Source of the DNA: an uncultured Roseiflexaceae bacterium
GTDB taxonomy: Bacteria > Chloroflexota > Chloroflexia > Chloroflexales > Roseiflexaceae
Direction: 5' to 3'
NCBI GenBank assembly: GCA_903889425.1
Contig: CAISXI010000172.1
Location: 1-40,019, forward strand
DNA length: 40,019 nucleotides
The position numbers and the translations under genes were made by a program. This document shows positions 33,658 through 40,019 of this stretch, piece after piece. The first letter of the stretch is position 1; every line of letters begins with the position of its first letter. The notes beneath the pieces were generated by a model. It worked only from the letters and a program-made list of their open reading frames with translations. It was not told where the DNA came from and did no database searches.

Positions 33658-35517
33658 TTACTTGGCAGCCTTTTTCAGCTGTGCAACAACCAATGGTGCG
33701 GTGTGGTGCCAGAAGGCGCCATTCGTACCACCGGCAATGTTGTCAACTGTGGGCCAGTTGGTCCAGTAGGTTTGGTTGTAAGGAATGCGGTGGAGCCACT
33801 GAATGACCGGAATATCGATTTGGTCTTTCCAGTAGATTTCCATGGCCTGCGTGGCCAATTCGGTGAACTTCGGATCGCTGGCGTTCAATGGTGCCATGGC
33901 TTCGACGATTTTGTCGTAGTCGGCATTCAAGTAACGTGAGAAGCGATTACCGCCGGCGGTGGTACCGATGGCAGCGCTGTAGCGACCTTGGTAAAGCTGC
34001 AAGGCAGCTTCAGGATCACCCAAGCTGGCGCCGTGACCGAACATGTAAAGACCTTCTTTACCGTCTGCCATGTTTTGATAGGCATCGGCACCGAAGTTGA
34101 CGTCAGCATCGAAACCAGCGTTCTTCAACATTTCAACCAACACCGGAACGATGTCGCTGTGAATGCCTTCGAAACCGTTGATTACACAGTTGACAGTCTT
34201 GCCGTCTTTTTCCCACAAGCCGTCAGCGTTTTTGGCAAAGCCAGCGCCGGTCATCAACTTGTCGCTCTCGGCGAGGTCAAATTTACCGGGTTGTAACTTC
34301 TCAACCAATGCCTTCATGCCTGCAGTATCAGCAAACTTCTGCAAACCGGGGTACATCGGGAAGGGGTAAATGGTGGCGACTTCAGCACCCTCATATACGA
34401 CTTCATTGATGGTGGGGCGGTCAATGGCCAAGCTCAATGCACGACGTACATCTGGGTTGTTGTATGGCTCGATTTGGGTGTTCATCCACAAGCTGTTTGG
34501 CCACCAGTCAAGGTACCCGTACGGCGGGTTATTGCCGGTGTGGGTCGTGACTTTGGGGTTCTGCTTGAGAATGTTGCCGATGACTGATGAACGCATGTCC
34601 AACGTGGCATCATACTCGTTGTTGACAACTTTTTGTGCAATCACGTCCATGTTTTGGCCAACGGTACCACCAATGTTGGTGATGACAATCCGCTTGACTT
34701 CTGGCATTGGCGATTTACCGGCGGCTACAGCCCACCAGTTTTCGCGCACGTCCATGATCTTTTGGTTCTCGTCCCACAATACGACGGTATAACCGCCGGA
34801 GTGTGGCATGTCGAGACCGCCAGCAAACTCATTGACGTCGGCTTGGGCGCTCAAAATGTGCGCAGGCACAATCGGAATACCAGTGTCGAACTTGGTCATC
34901 AATACTTCAAAGGCGAAGCGGGGGGCGGGGATTTTGAAGGTCACAACAACCGTCAACTCATCCACAGCCTTGACTTCCTTGACGTACTGATCGAATTGGG
35001 CATGGTAACCCAATTTCTCGTTCTTCATTTGGCCTTCGAACGTGAAGACAACGTCTTTTGACGTCACAGCCACATCGTCGCTCCACTTGGCATCCTTGTT
35101 GAGCTTGATGGTCAACTCGGTGAAGTCGGGCTTGGTGTAGTCCATGCTGTCGGCCAACCACATCACCGGCTTGTCGGCATAGATTGCGTAGTAAGCCAAT
35201 GGCTCAAACAACAATGCATTACCGGCTTGGTGCGTGTAACCGACTGATGCCCAAGGATTGGTTACGCCAGGATTGCTGGTGCTCCAAGCCAAGTTCAACG
35301 TGTCTTCGCGGGCTACTGCGGCCAAGCCAGCGGGGGCTTCTGGAGCGGCAGTGGCTTCTGGGGCAGCCGGAGCTTCGGTGGCTGCGGGAGCTTCGGTGGC
35401 TGCTGGGGCTTCTGGGGCAGCGGTTGGCTCTGCGGCCGGTGCTGCGGCACCACCACAAGCAACGACCAAAAAGGCCATTACGAGTAGTGCTGTCAGGGTT
35501 TTGAAGCGAAACTTCAT
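33658..35517 (-). CDS. Solute-binding lipoprotein of ABC importer, family 5 (Opp/Dpp type)
   Basis: The 619-residue protein starts with a lipoprotein signal (KFRFKTLTALLVMAFLVVAC, lipobox VVAC), then a Pro/Ala/Glu/Thr linker of about 40 residues (repeats of APAATE and APEA). The mature SBP_bac_5 domain follows: WSTSNPGVTNPWASVGYTHQ, ELTIKLNKDAKWSDDVAVTSKDVVFTF and NPDVRRALSLAIDRPTINEV are family hallmarks. It binds the substrate outside the cell and delivers it to the DppBC-like permeases. Family 5 proteins carry peptides, nickel or oligosaccharides; sugar-acid genes downstream make an oligosaccharide or uronide most likely. The ATG at 35517 has AAGGAG 6-7 nt upstream; the ATG at 35535 would itself span this site. 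It is the first gene after a near-consensus promoter. Confidence 0.9.
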   Translation of the reverse strand: MKFRFKTLTALLVMAFLVVACGGAAAPAAEPTAAPEAPAATEAPAATEAPAAPEATAAPEAPAGLAAVAREDTLNLAWSTSNPGVTNPWASVGYTHQAGNALLFEPLAYYAIYADKPVMWLADSMDYTKPDFTELTIKLNKDAKWSDDVAVTSKDVVFTFEGQMKNEKLGYHAQFDQYVKEVKAVDELTVVVTFKIPAPRFAFEVLMTKFDTGIPIVPAHILSAQADVNEFAGGLDMPHSGGYTVVLWDENQKIMDVRENWWAVAAGKSPMPEVKRIVITNIGGTVGQNMDVIAQKVVNNEYDATLDMRSSVIGNILKQNPKVTTHTGNNPPYGYLDWWPNSLWMNTQIEPYNNPDVRRALSLAIDRPTINEVVYEGAEVATIYPFPMYPGLQKFADTAGMKALVEKLQPGKFDLAESDKLMTGAGFAKNADGLWEKDGKTVNCVINGFEGIHSDIVPVLVEMLKNAGFDADVNFGADAYQNMADGKEGLYMFGHGASLGDPEAALQLYQGRYSAAIGTTAGGNRFSRYLNADYDKIVEAMAPLNASDPKFTELATQAMEIYWKDQIDIPVIQWLHRIPYNQTYWTNWPTVDNIAGGTNGAFWHHTAPLVVAQLKKAAK

Positions 35518-35657
35518 GTTTGTCTCCTTCGACATTAATCTATGTCATATCTCCATGTAATCCTCAATTTTCATCACCCCACCACCATCTTGATATTCCC
35601 AATGACAAAACTGCCACTGCAATTACCACATATGCGGTTGAACGAACGAAACTGAGA

Positions 35658-35669
35658 ATCTCATGAGAT
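35658..35669. promoter_or_regulatory. Perfect 12-bp palindrome, candidate operator
   Basis: ATCTCATGAGAT is fully self-complementary and falls about +6 to +17 relative to the predicted transcript start of the importer operon, a common repressor position. The binding protein is unknown; the FCD-type regulator at 15382 is one candidate. Confidence 0.5.
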
Positions 35670-35681
35670 ACTGACATGCGT

Positions 35682-35710
35682 ATTGTATACCTCATCATAT
35701 AGGTTGTCAA
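35682..35710 (-). promoter_or_regulatory. Strong sigma-70-type promoter of the ABC importer / sugar-acid cluster
   Basis: On the minus strand TTGACA (35710-35705), exactly 17 bp, then TACAAT (35687-35682). GGTATACAAT across the -10 also resembles half of the GTATAC-centred sites used by several GntR/FCD regulators (weak inference). Confidence 0.8.
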
Positions 35711-35876
35711 TTGATTTTTGTGTGTACCTATTGCTTTTATCAACTCATTTCGCTATCACTTATGCTTACTTTTATCACCAACACATTGAATGAGTTGATT
35801 TCTCTCCCTTTTCACGCAAAACACCCCAACCGACATATTCAAATACAGATAACGCATTCATCATTCGGCTATCAAC

Positions 35877-35914
35877 AAAAAGCGTGCATAGCGCCAATCA
35901 GCACCATGCACGCT
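35877..35914 (-). terminator. Rho-independent terminator of the diol dehydratase operon
   Basis: Read on the minus strand, AGCGTGCAT (from 35914) pairs with ATGCACGCT (to 35881) and is followed by TTTTG, 46 nt past the stop of the small-subunit gene. Confidence 0.75.
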
Positions 35915-35959
35915 CAAGTCGCTGCATCTACGCGTAAATTTGTGCCTCAGCCCAGCTCA

Positions 35960-36370
35960 TCAAAACGCCGGTGGACGCCGCAACATGTTGCGCTCCAAAT
36001 AAACCTGGGCCGCCTCACGCACAAATGCTCCGCAAATCGGCGCGGCGTAGACTTCCTCTAGCCGCGTGGCCAACGCCATCAGCTCTGCATGCGACGATCG
36101 CCCCGGCCGCAATTGCTGATACATGTCGATGATTTCGGCTCGTGGCACCACCGTCAGCTCCGCCGCCCGGGCCAAGTTTTGCGCCAATTGATCATAGCCC
36201 GCCTGCCGGGCAATCTCAGCTTGGGCTTGCAACGCCGCTTTGTCGATTTGCAAATCATCGAGGGTAATCTCGCCAGCGACCGTCGCCGCCACCGTCACCT
36301 CACCCAATACTCGCCCACTCGCCGTATGCAAATCGGCATGAGGATCACTATATAACGGATAGGTTGGCAT
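35960..36370 (-). CDS. pduE: B12-dependent diol/glycerol dehydratase, small subunit
   Basis: The 136-residue protein has the small-subunit pattern: YPLYSDPHADLHTASGRVLGEVT at the N-terminus, ITLDDLQIDKAALQAQAEIARQAGYDQLAQNLARAAELT with the conserved Arg/Gln, VVPRAEIIDMYQQLRPGRS, and a C-terminal helical part (AAPICGAFVREAAQVYLER). PduE and DhaE are about 140-175 residues, so this is slightly short at the N-terminus. It completes the alpha2-beta2-gamma2 complex that turns 1,2-propanediol or glycerol into the aldehyde with adenosylcobalamin. The ATG at 36370 lies two bases after the stop of the fused large-medium gene, and its GGAGGT (36382-36377) sits inside that gene's last codons, so the two are coupled. 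A longer frame to 36487 overlaps the neighbour and is not supported. Confidence 0.88.
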   Translation of the reverse strand: MPTYPLYSDPHADLHTASGRVLGEVTVAATVAGEITLDDLQIDKAALQAQAEIARQAGYDQLAQNLARAAELTVVPRAEIIDMYQQLRPGRSSHAELMALATRLEEVYAAPICGAFVREAAQVYLERNMLRRPPAF

Positions 36371-36372
36371 CT

Positions 36373-38607
36373 CTATACCTCCGGTTCCCAGTCGAAGCGC
36401 AACGCTTCGGGGGGTAATTGACGAATCTCTTCGGTTTCTTTGCGGTGAAGCAATGCCGTTTTGACGATCAAGCGCAAACGAGCCCAATTATCGACGGTCA
36501 CGGGCACCGGCGTGGTGATTTTTTTGGCGGCATAACGGGCTGCATTACGCCCCATGGCCCGGTACGTTTCGACAGTCATACTCGGTGACTGCGGAAAGAG
36601 CTCGAGGTTGTTGAGGCGCGCCAAATCGACCCGGTGAATAATCGACGTGCCCCGCGATTGGATGCCAATCGCAATTCCCGAACCACTCAGTTGCGCCCCC
36701 ACATGCCCGATTTCGGCACAATCAGACGAATGCCAGATGCGCACAATTCGGCCAATCAAACCCTCTTCGGCAATCCCCGTCAGCACCGCTTTGAGTACTT
36801 CTTCGTGAGGAATGCCGCCAATGGTCTGGGTGATAATCCGCCCAAAGGCCGGCCCAATCGCCACCACTACTTCGGTATGCCCACCCCGTTTGGCTGGACC
36901 ATACGGATCAAGCCCGTCGATGGGCAAGCCCAAGCGGTCAGCAATGAAGTCGCGCGGCGATTTAGCTTGGCGAATATTGGCGATTTCGTCCCAGCGCGCA
37001 CCACTCACCCGGTAGCCCGTGCCCGGGCCGTTGTAGTCGTTGGGGTCATTAATCGCGCTTTTGACCACAAAGTCACGGTCAAAAATCGCGGCGGGCTGCA
37101 GGTAATCACCGGCAAGCCGTTGCCGCCCCATGGTGAGCAGGTTTTCGGCAGTTTGAGCAAACCCCCGCCGCGCCAAGGCTGCCACCACATCCATCACACT
37201 GCGGTCACCTGCCAAAAACGCATCGGCGGCCTCCAGGTCTGGCACGATGTCACGCACCGGCATATCGTCACTCGAATGCGCCACCACCGCCGCCTCGACT
37301 TCAACATCAGTGATGGTGGGGAAGCCCAATTCGGCATAGACGGCTTGGATGGCCTGGGCGCCGGCGCGGCGAATCTCGGCCGCCTCGGCTTCGCTAATCG
37401 AGCGCGTACCACCATCGATTTGCATGTCGCGTTGCAATACGGCGTAATCGTCCAAATCGTCAGAATCGAAATTCCCCCCGCCAAACATGTTGTCACGGCG
37501 TGGTACCGCACTATATCCCGAAAAAATAAAATCGGTGCCGGGGATGAATTGCAACATCAATTTGGCCGACTTGCGGATGGCCGAATGCGACGCCAAGGCA
37601 TCGTTGCCCGAGGCCACTTCGAGCCCCAACATCGACGCCATCAGATTTTCGGCCAACACCGCCCGCACCCCACCCGGCAACGATTCGGGCAAGGCAATAC
37701 ACGAAATCGAGCCGTTTTGCACCCCTTGGCTCCCAGCACCCCGGGTCACACACAAACAACGCGCCTCGAGGTAGAGCATCGAGCGTTGCTCGGCACTGCC
37801 CATCAAGGCTTCAGAGCCGGTGCCCGAGGTAAAGCGCACTTTGACGCCCCGCGACGCATACGCCGATGCGAGGAAGCCTTTGGACCATGGCGAATCATCG
37901 CCATCCACAAAGGCTTGTTCGGTGCCATAGACCGACAACGTTTCGGCGTAGGTGGTCAGGCCCTTCATCGCCAAGCGCAATCCCAATGCTTCTTCGACGG
38001 CACATTGGGTCATCACGCCGCCCCGTCCCGTCTGGGCCCCCACCAAAATCGCCAGGGCATTGAACGGCGCTGCCCGCGCCACTCCCACCGTCGTCTCGAT
38101 TTCTGAAAACCCCCGCAAGGCGGCTTCGGCGGCATCTGCCGCCAACAGCGCCGGATTTTCGCGGCGGTTAGTGACGTGAGCTTGATTGGCGGGGACACGC
38201 CGCACGCGCATTTTTGCCAAACCGTTCATCATTTCGAGCACATTCATATGCCGCATGATGTCAACTAATTTGGCCGGCGTACACCCGGTGGCGAGGCGCA
38301 ACAACGTCTTGCGGGGGATATTGATATCGGCCAGCATATGCGCAAATTGCAACGAATCAAGCGCCATCGCCTCCGGCGCCACCGTCAAATCGATGCCGTA
38401 ACGGGCGATAAATGTATCGAGCGTGTCGAAATCTGCTTCCAGCCGCCCGTCAAGCTCGACCACCCGCCCGGCCTCGATGCGCAACGACGGTTGCGGGTCA
38501 TAGGGGCTATCCGCGACGGTCAAGCCGGCTTCGGGCCACGGCTCGACAAAGGTCTCTTTGTTGATATCGCGCTCATCCAAGGCGCGGAAACGAAGTAGAT
38601 TGGTCAT
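36373..38607 (-). CDS. B12-dependent diol/glycerol dehydratase, fused large and medium subunits
   Basis: A 744-residue chain. Residues about 1-570 are the catalytic large subunit (radical barrel): RFRALDERDINKETFV, MRVRRVPANQAHVTN, RAAPFNALAILVGAQTGRGG, RFTSGTGSEALMGSAEQRSM, CLCVTRGAGSQGVQNGS. From about 585 the chain runs into the medium subunit, which holds the cobalamin lower face: GGHTEVVVAIGPAFG, TIGGIPHEEVLKAVLTGI, IWHSSDCAEIGHVGAQLSGS, GIAIGIQSRGTSIIH, LNNLELFPQSP. In enterobacterial Pdu and Dha these are separate genes. The chain needs a reactivating factor (PduGH type), which is not in the window, nor are microcompartment shell genes. The ATG at 38607 has AAGGAG 11 nt upstream; longer frames lack one. 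It precedes the small-subunit gene by two bases. Confidence 0.92.
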   Translation of the reverse strand: MTNLLRFRALDERDINKETFVEPWPEAGLTVADSPYDPQPSLRIEAGRVVELDGRLEADFDTLDTFIARYGIDLTVAPEAMALDSLQFAHMLADINIPRKTLLRLATGCTPAKLVDIMRHMNVLEMMNGLAKMRVRRVPANQAHVTNRRENPALLAADAAEAALRGFSEIETTVGVARAAPFNALAILVGAQTGRGGVMTQCAVEEALGLRLAMKGLTTYAETLSVYGTEQAFVDGDDSPWSKGFLASAYASRGVKVRFTSGTGSEALMGSAEQRSMLYLEARCLCVTRGAGSQGVQNGSISCIALPESLPGGVRAVLAENLMASMLGLEVASGNDALASHSAIRKSAKLMLQFIPGTDFIFSGYSAVPRRDNMFGGGNFDSDDLDDYAVLQRDMQIDGGTRSISEAEAAEIRRAGAQAIQAVYAELGFPTITDVEVEAAVVAHSSDDMPVRDIVPDLEAADAFLAGDRSVMDVVAALARRGFAQTAENLLTMGRQRLAGDYLQPAAIFDRDFVVKSAINDPNDYNGPGTGYRVSGARWDEIANIRQAKSPRDFIADRLGLPIDGLDPYGPAKRGGHTEVVVAIGPAFGRIITQTIGGIPHEEVLKAVLTGIAEEGLIGRIVRIWHSSDCAEIGHVGAQLSGSGIAIGIQSRGTSIIHRVDLARLNNLELFPQSPSMTVETYRAMGRNAARYAAKKITTPVPVTVDNWARLRLIVKTALLHRKETEEIRQLPPEALRFDWEPEV

Positions 38608-38655
38608 GGAGGCCTGCTCCTTGTGGGTTGTTTGGTGACTATCCCTACTATACAC

Positions 38656-38692
38656 AAAAAACCACTGCACGGTGTAATACACTGTGCAGTGG
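38656..38692 (-). terminator. Rho-independent terminator after lipoprotein gene
   Basis: CCACTGCACGGTGT (38662-38675) pairs with 38679-38692 (14 bp, one G-U), loop AAT, and the minus-strand transcript then reads TTTTTT. It closes the lipoprotein gene ending at 38715 and insulates the dehydratase operon. Confidence 0.85.
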
Positions 38693-38714
38693 CATGAGCC
38701 ATCCAACAACGTTA

Positions 38715-39404
38715 TTAATTGCCCAACGCACCCGAAATAATCGACACAACCACACGGCTATTATCTGCAGGATCCATTTTCCAAAACACATAATAGCCAA
38801 GCCCGGTTGATGTTTCGTAGGCAAATATTTTGTCGTCAGCAGCCAACCCCAACGAGGTCGTGGCAACTGTTTTGAGGCTATCACTGACGGCAACCTGGGT
38901 ATACTCGTTGTCGGTCGCACAAATCGACCCAAGCATATCAACCCCGGTACCAATCGCCGTCAAACTGGCTTGATCGCCATTATAAATGTCGCCATAAAAC
39001 TGCAAAAATTTGCACATCGTCGGTAAATCAGTCAACCCACTCGTAATCGTGTCATCATAATAGCCTTCACGAGTGCCTTCGGCCGAGTATTCCATCATGA
39101 CACTATTGGGCAGTACATTCATGCCAGGGTATTTGGTCTGAATATCGCTGATACTTTCACAGCCACTAATCAACAGCGCCCCACTGGCATCAGTAGCAGT
39201 ACCCTCTGGACACACAAACGGGCTTTGCACAGGGACTTCGATGGCACCGCTGCTCGGGGCTGCATCGGTTTTGGGTGCTTCTGTTGCCACTGGTGCGTCT
39301 GCGGGGACGGTTGGCTCTGCCGCAGGGGTAGCAGCTCCACTACAGGCCACCACCACAAAAGCCAACAATAACATCCCGAGACTCGACATGATTTTACGTT
39401 GCAT
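38715..39404 (-). CDS. Lipoprotein of unknown function (paralogue 1)
   Basis: The 229-residue protein has a lipoprotein signal (QRKIMSSLGMLLLAFVVVAC, lipobox VVAC), then a Pro/Ala/Thr/Glu linker of about 45 residues, then a domain of about 160 residues that I do not recognise. Its C-terminal half (VAVSDSLKTVATTSLGLAAD, KIFAYETSTGLGYYVFWK, VSIISGALGN) and the segment DIQTKYPGMNV are shared with the next gene upstream. Cys residues at CPEG, SGCES, MCKF and SICATD suggest disulfides outside the cell. The ATG at 39404 has AAGGGA 6 nt upstream; a TTG two codons earlier is possible. It is transcribed alone, between two Rho-independent terminators. A substrate-sensing or binding role would be a guess. 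Confidence 0.8.
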   Translation of the reverse strand: MQRKIMSSLGMLLLAFVVVACSGAATPAAEPTVPADAPVATEAPKTDAAPSSGAIEVPVQSPFVCPEGTATDASGALLISGCESISDIQTKYPGMNVLPNSVMMEYSAEGTREGYYDDTITSGLTDLPTMCKFLQFYGDIYNGDQASLTAIGTGVDMLGSICATDNEYTQVAVSDSLKTVATTSLGLAADDKIFAYETSTGLGYYVFWKMDPADNSRVVVSIISGALGN

Positions 39405-39438
39405 CTTCAATCCCTTACACTTACTTTACCTATTTTTC

Positions 39439-39477
39439 AGTATACGCCATATACGCCATATACGCCATATACGCCAT
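39439..39477. repeat. Four 9-bp direct repeats next to a -10-like box
   Basis: ATACGCCAT is repeated four times without gap (39442-39477), i.e. ATGGCGTAT on the minus strand, ending in a TATACT box (39444-39439) 35 nt before the ATG of the lipoprotein gene. No -35 is visible, so the repeats may bind an activator (inference). Confidence 0.75.
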
Positions 39478-39485
39478 CATGCCAC

Positions 39486-39534
39486 AAAAAAAGCGCACGG
39501 GAGTCGGATTGATTTGCAATCCAACTCCCGTGCG
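39486..39534 (-). terminator. Rho-independent terminator between the two lipoprotein genes
   Basis: CGCACGGGAGT plus GGATTG (39494-39511) pairs with CAATCC plus ACTCCCGTGCG (39517-39534), and the minus-strand transcript continues CTTTTTTT. It lies 26 nt past the stop at 39561. Confidence 0.9.
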
Positions 39535-39560
39535 TCGCGTCACACTTCACAATGGCGGAA

Positions 39561-40019
39561 TTACGGGCAACCCAAGGCACCCGAAATAACGGCAACGTTG
39601 GTACGACCATCGACGGTTTTGAGGAACACATAGAAGCCCACGCCGATTGTGGTTTGATAGGCAATAATCGTGTCCGTATCAGTCATCCCCAAATAAGTGG
39701 TGGCGATTGTTTTCAAGTCAGCACTCACCGGCACTTCGGCAAAGTCTGCTTTGGTCTTTAAAAAGTCGATATAAATTGGCATGACTTCTTCAATCGTTTG
39801 ATCAGTAGAAAATTCAATCATACCAGTGTTGGCGACTACATTCATGCCCTTGTATTTGGTTTGAATGTCGGTGGTAATCACACATCCTTGCACATCGCTA
39901 AACGCCGTTGGGCAATCAAACGTGTCTGGCGTATTAATTGTGACCGTCGTCACACAACTGCTGGTCGTACACGATGCCAACATTACCAGCGCCACCAATG
40001 CCAACATCAACACTTTAAA
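39561..40019 (-). CDS. Lipoprotein of unknown function (paralogue 2, 5' end cut by window)
   Basis: The frame is open to the right edge (FKVLMLALVALVMLASC), so a few N-terminal codons are missing. This is a lipoprotein signal with lipobox LASC, followed directly, without a long linker, by a domain related to the gene at 38715: DIQTKYKGMNVVANTGMIEFST, VPVSADLKTIATTYLGM, TIIAYQTTIGVGFYVFLK and VAVISGALGCP match position by position. It is about 60 residues shorter because it lacks the insert with TMCKFLQFYGDIYNGD. No known domain is recognised. It has its own terminator, so the two paralogues are separate transcription units. Confidence 0.78.
   Translation of the reverse strand, partial: FKVLMLALVALVMLASCTTSSCVTTVTINTPDTFDCPTAFSDVQGCVITTDIQTKYKGMNVVANTGMIEFSTDQTIEEVMPIYIDFLKTKADFAEVPVSADLKTIATTYLGMTDTDTIIAYQTTIGVGFYVFLKTVDGRTNVAVISGALGCP

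Larger units (their letters stand above)
35518..35959. other. 442-bp intergenic region: promoter of the importer operon and 3' end of the diol dehydratase operon
   Basis: No gene is supported here. It holds, from right to left, the terminator of the dehydratase operon (35877-35914), an 11-bp inverted repeat with 39-nt spacing (ATCAACTCATT at 35739-35749, AATGAGTTGAT at 35789-35799), two direct copies of CTTTTATCA 35 bp apart (35734-35742 and 35769-35777), the promoter (35682-35710), a 12-bp palindrome (35658-35669) and an AT-rich leader of about 150 nt. Confidence 0.7.

Noticed and set aside
29576-35517. Peptide or nickel uptake as the importer's role
   Set aside because: Family alone would allow it, but every downstream gene in the cluster concerns sugars or sugar acids and no peptidase or nickel enzyme is nearby. 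It is not fully excluded.
35711-36061. Possible plus-strand gene of about 116 codons in the importer leader region
   Set aside because: It starts with TTG without an RBS, runs through the dehydratase terminator and overlaps the end of the small-subunit gene antisense.
36634-38106. Plus-strand open frame of about 490 codons
   Set aside because: It lies antisense to the clearly recognised diol dehydratase, and its sequence is Arg/His-rich with no domain.
39442-39477. CRISPR or plasmid-origin iterons
   Set aside because: Units are only 9 bp without spacers, and no cas, rep or partition gene is present; they fit a promoter-proximal repeat.

Overview
The window looks like chromosomal DNA of a Chloroflexota bacterium (filamentous Herpetosiphon/Chloroflexus-like relatives are my best guess; this is an inference). 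The reasons are the long Thr-Pro 'TPTxT' linkers around RCC1 repeats, several lipoproteins with a VACGG/IACGS-type lipobox followed by Ala/Pro/Thr/Glu-rich linkers, Opp/Dpp-type ABC importers in sugar operons, and moderate GC content. I see no rRNA, tRNA, CRISPR array, insertion sequence or phage gene.

Left part, plus strand (1-10.05 kb): a 5'-truncated surface protein (RCC1 repeats plus Thr-Pro linkers), a cytosolic GH5-like glycosidase, a class V alanine-glyoxylate-type aminotransferase, and two adjacent two-component systems, each an OmpR-type regulator plus a membrane histidine kinase. The two-component genes are visibly more AT-rich than the sugar genes around them.

Plus-strand sugar-acid operon (10.2-19.3 kb): a well-formed promoter precedes a DUF5107-TPR protein, a lipoprotein of the PQQ-dependent glucose/sorbosone dehydrogenase family, a GntR/FCD regulator, a uronate-dehydrogenase-like SDR, a galactonate-dehydratase-like enolase and a 7-bladed lactonase, ending at a good Rho-independent terminator. 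A separate acyltransferase-3/SGNH protein follows and converges on the next cluster at a perfect 23-bp hairpin.

Minus-strand cluster (35.5 down to 22.3 kb): a near-consensus sigma-70 promoter with a downstream palindrome drives a lipoprotein solute-binding protein and a complete Opp/Dpp-type ABC importer. These are followed by a cytosolic CBM9-like protein, a mutarotase-fold protein, mannonate dehydratase UxuA, a second uronate-dehydrogenase-like SDR, an RraA/HMG-aldolase-like protein and two more enolase-superfamily dehydratases. With the plus-strand operon this supports a working model: uronic-acid-containing oligosaccharides are imported and cleaved, the sugar acid is mutarotated and oxidised to an aldarolactone, the lactone is hydrolysed, and the acid is dehydrated and then cleaved by the RraA-like protein. 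No KDG kinase, KDPG aldolase or uronate isomerase is present, so the end of the pathway is open. This is the best candidate here for an undescribed system.

Right end, minus strand (35.9-40.0 kb): a B12-dependent diol/glycerol dehydratase with its large and medium subunits fused in one chain plus a separate small subunit, then two tandem paralogous lipoproteins of unknown function, the last cut by the window edge. Many gene ends carry long perfect hairpins, some with and some without a U-tract.
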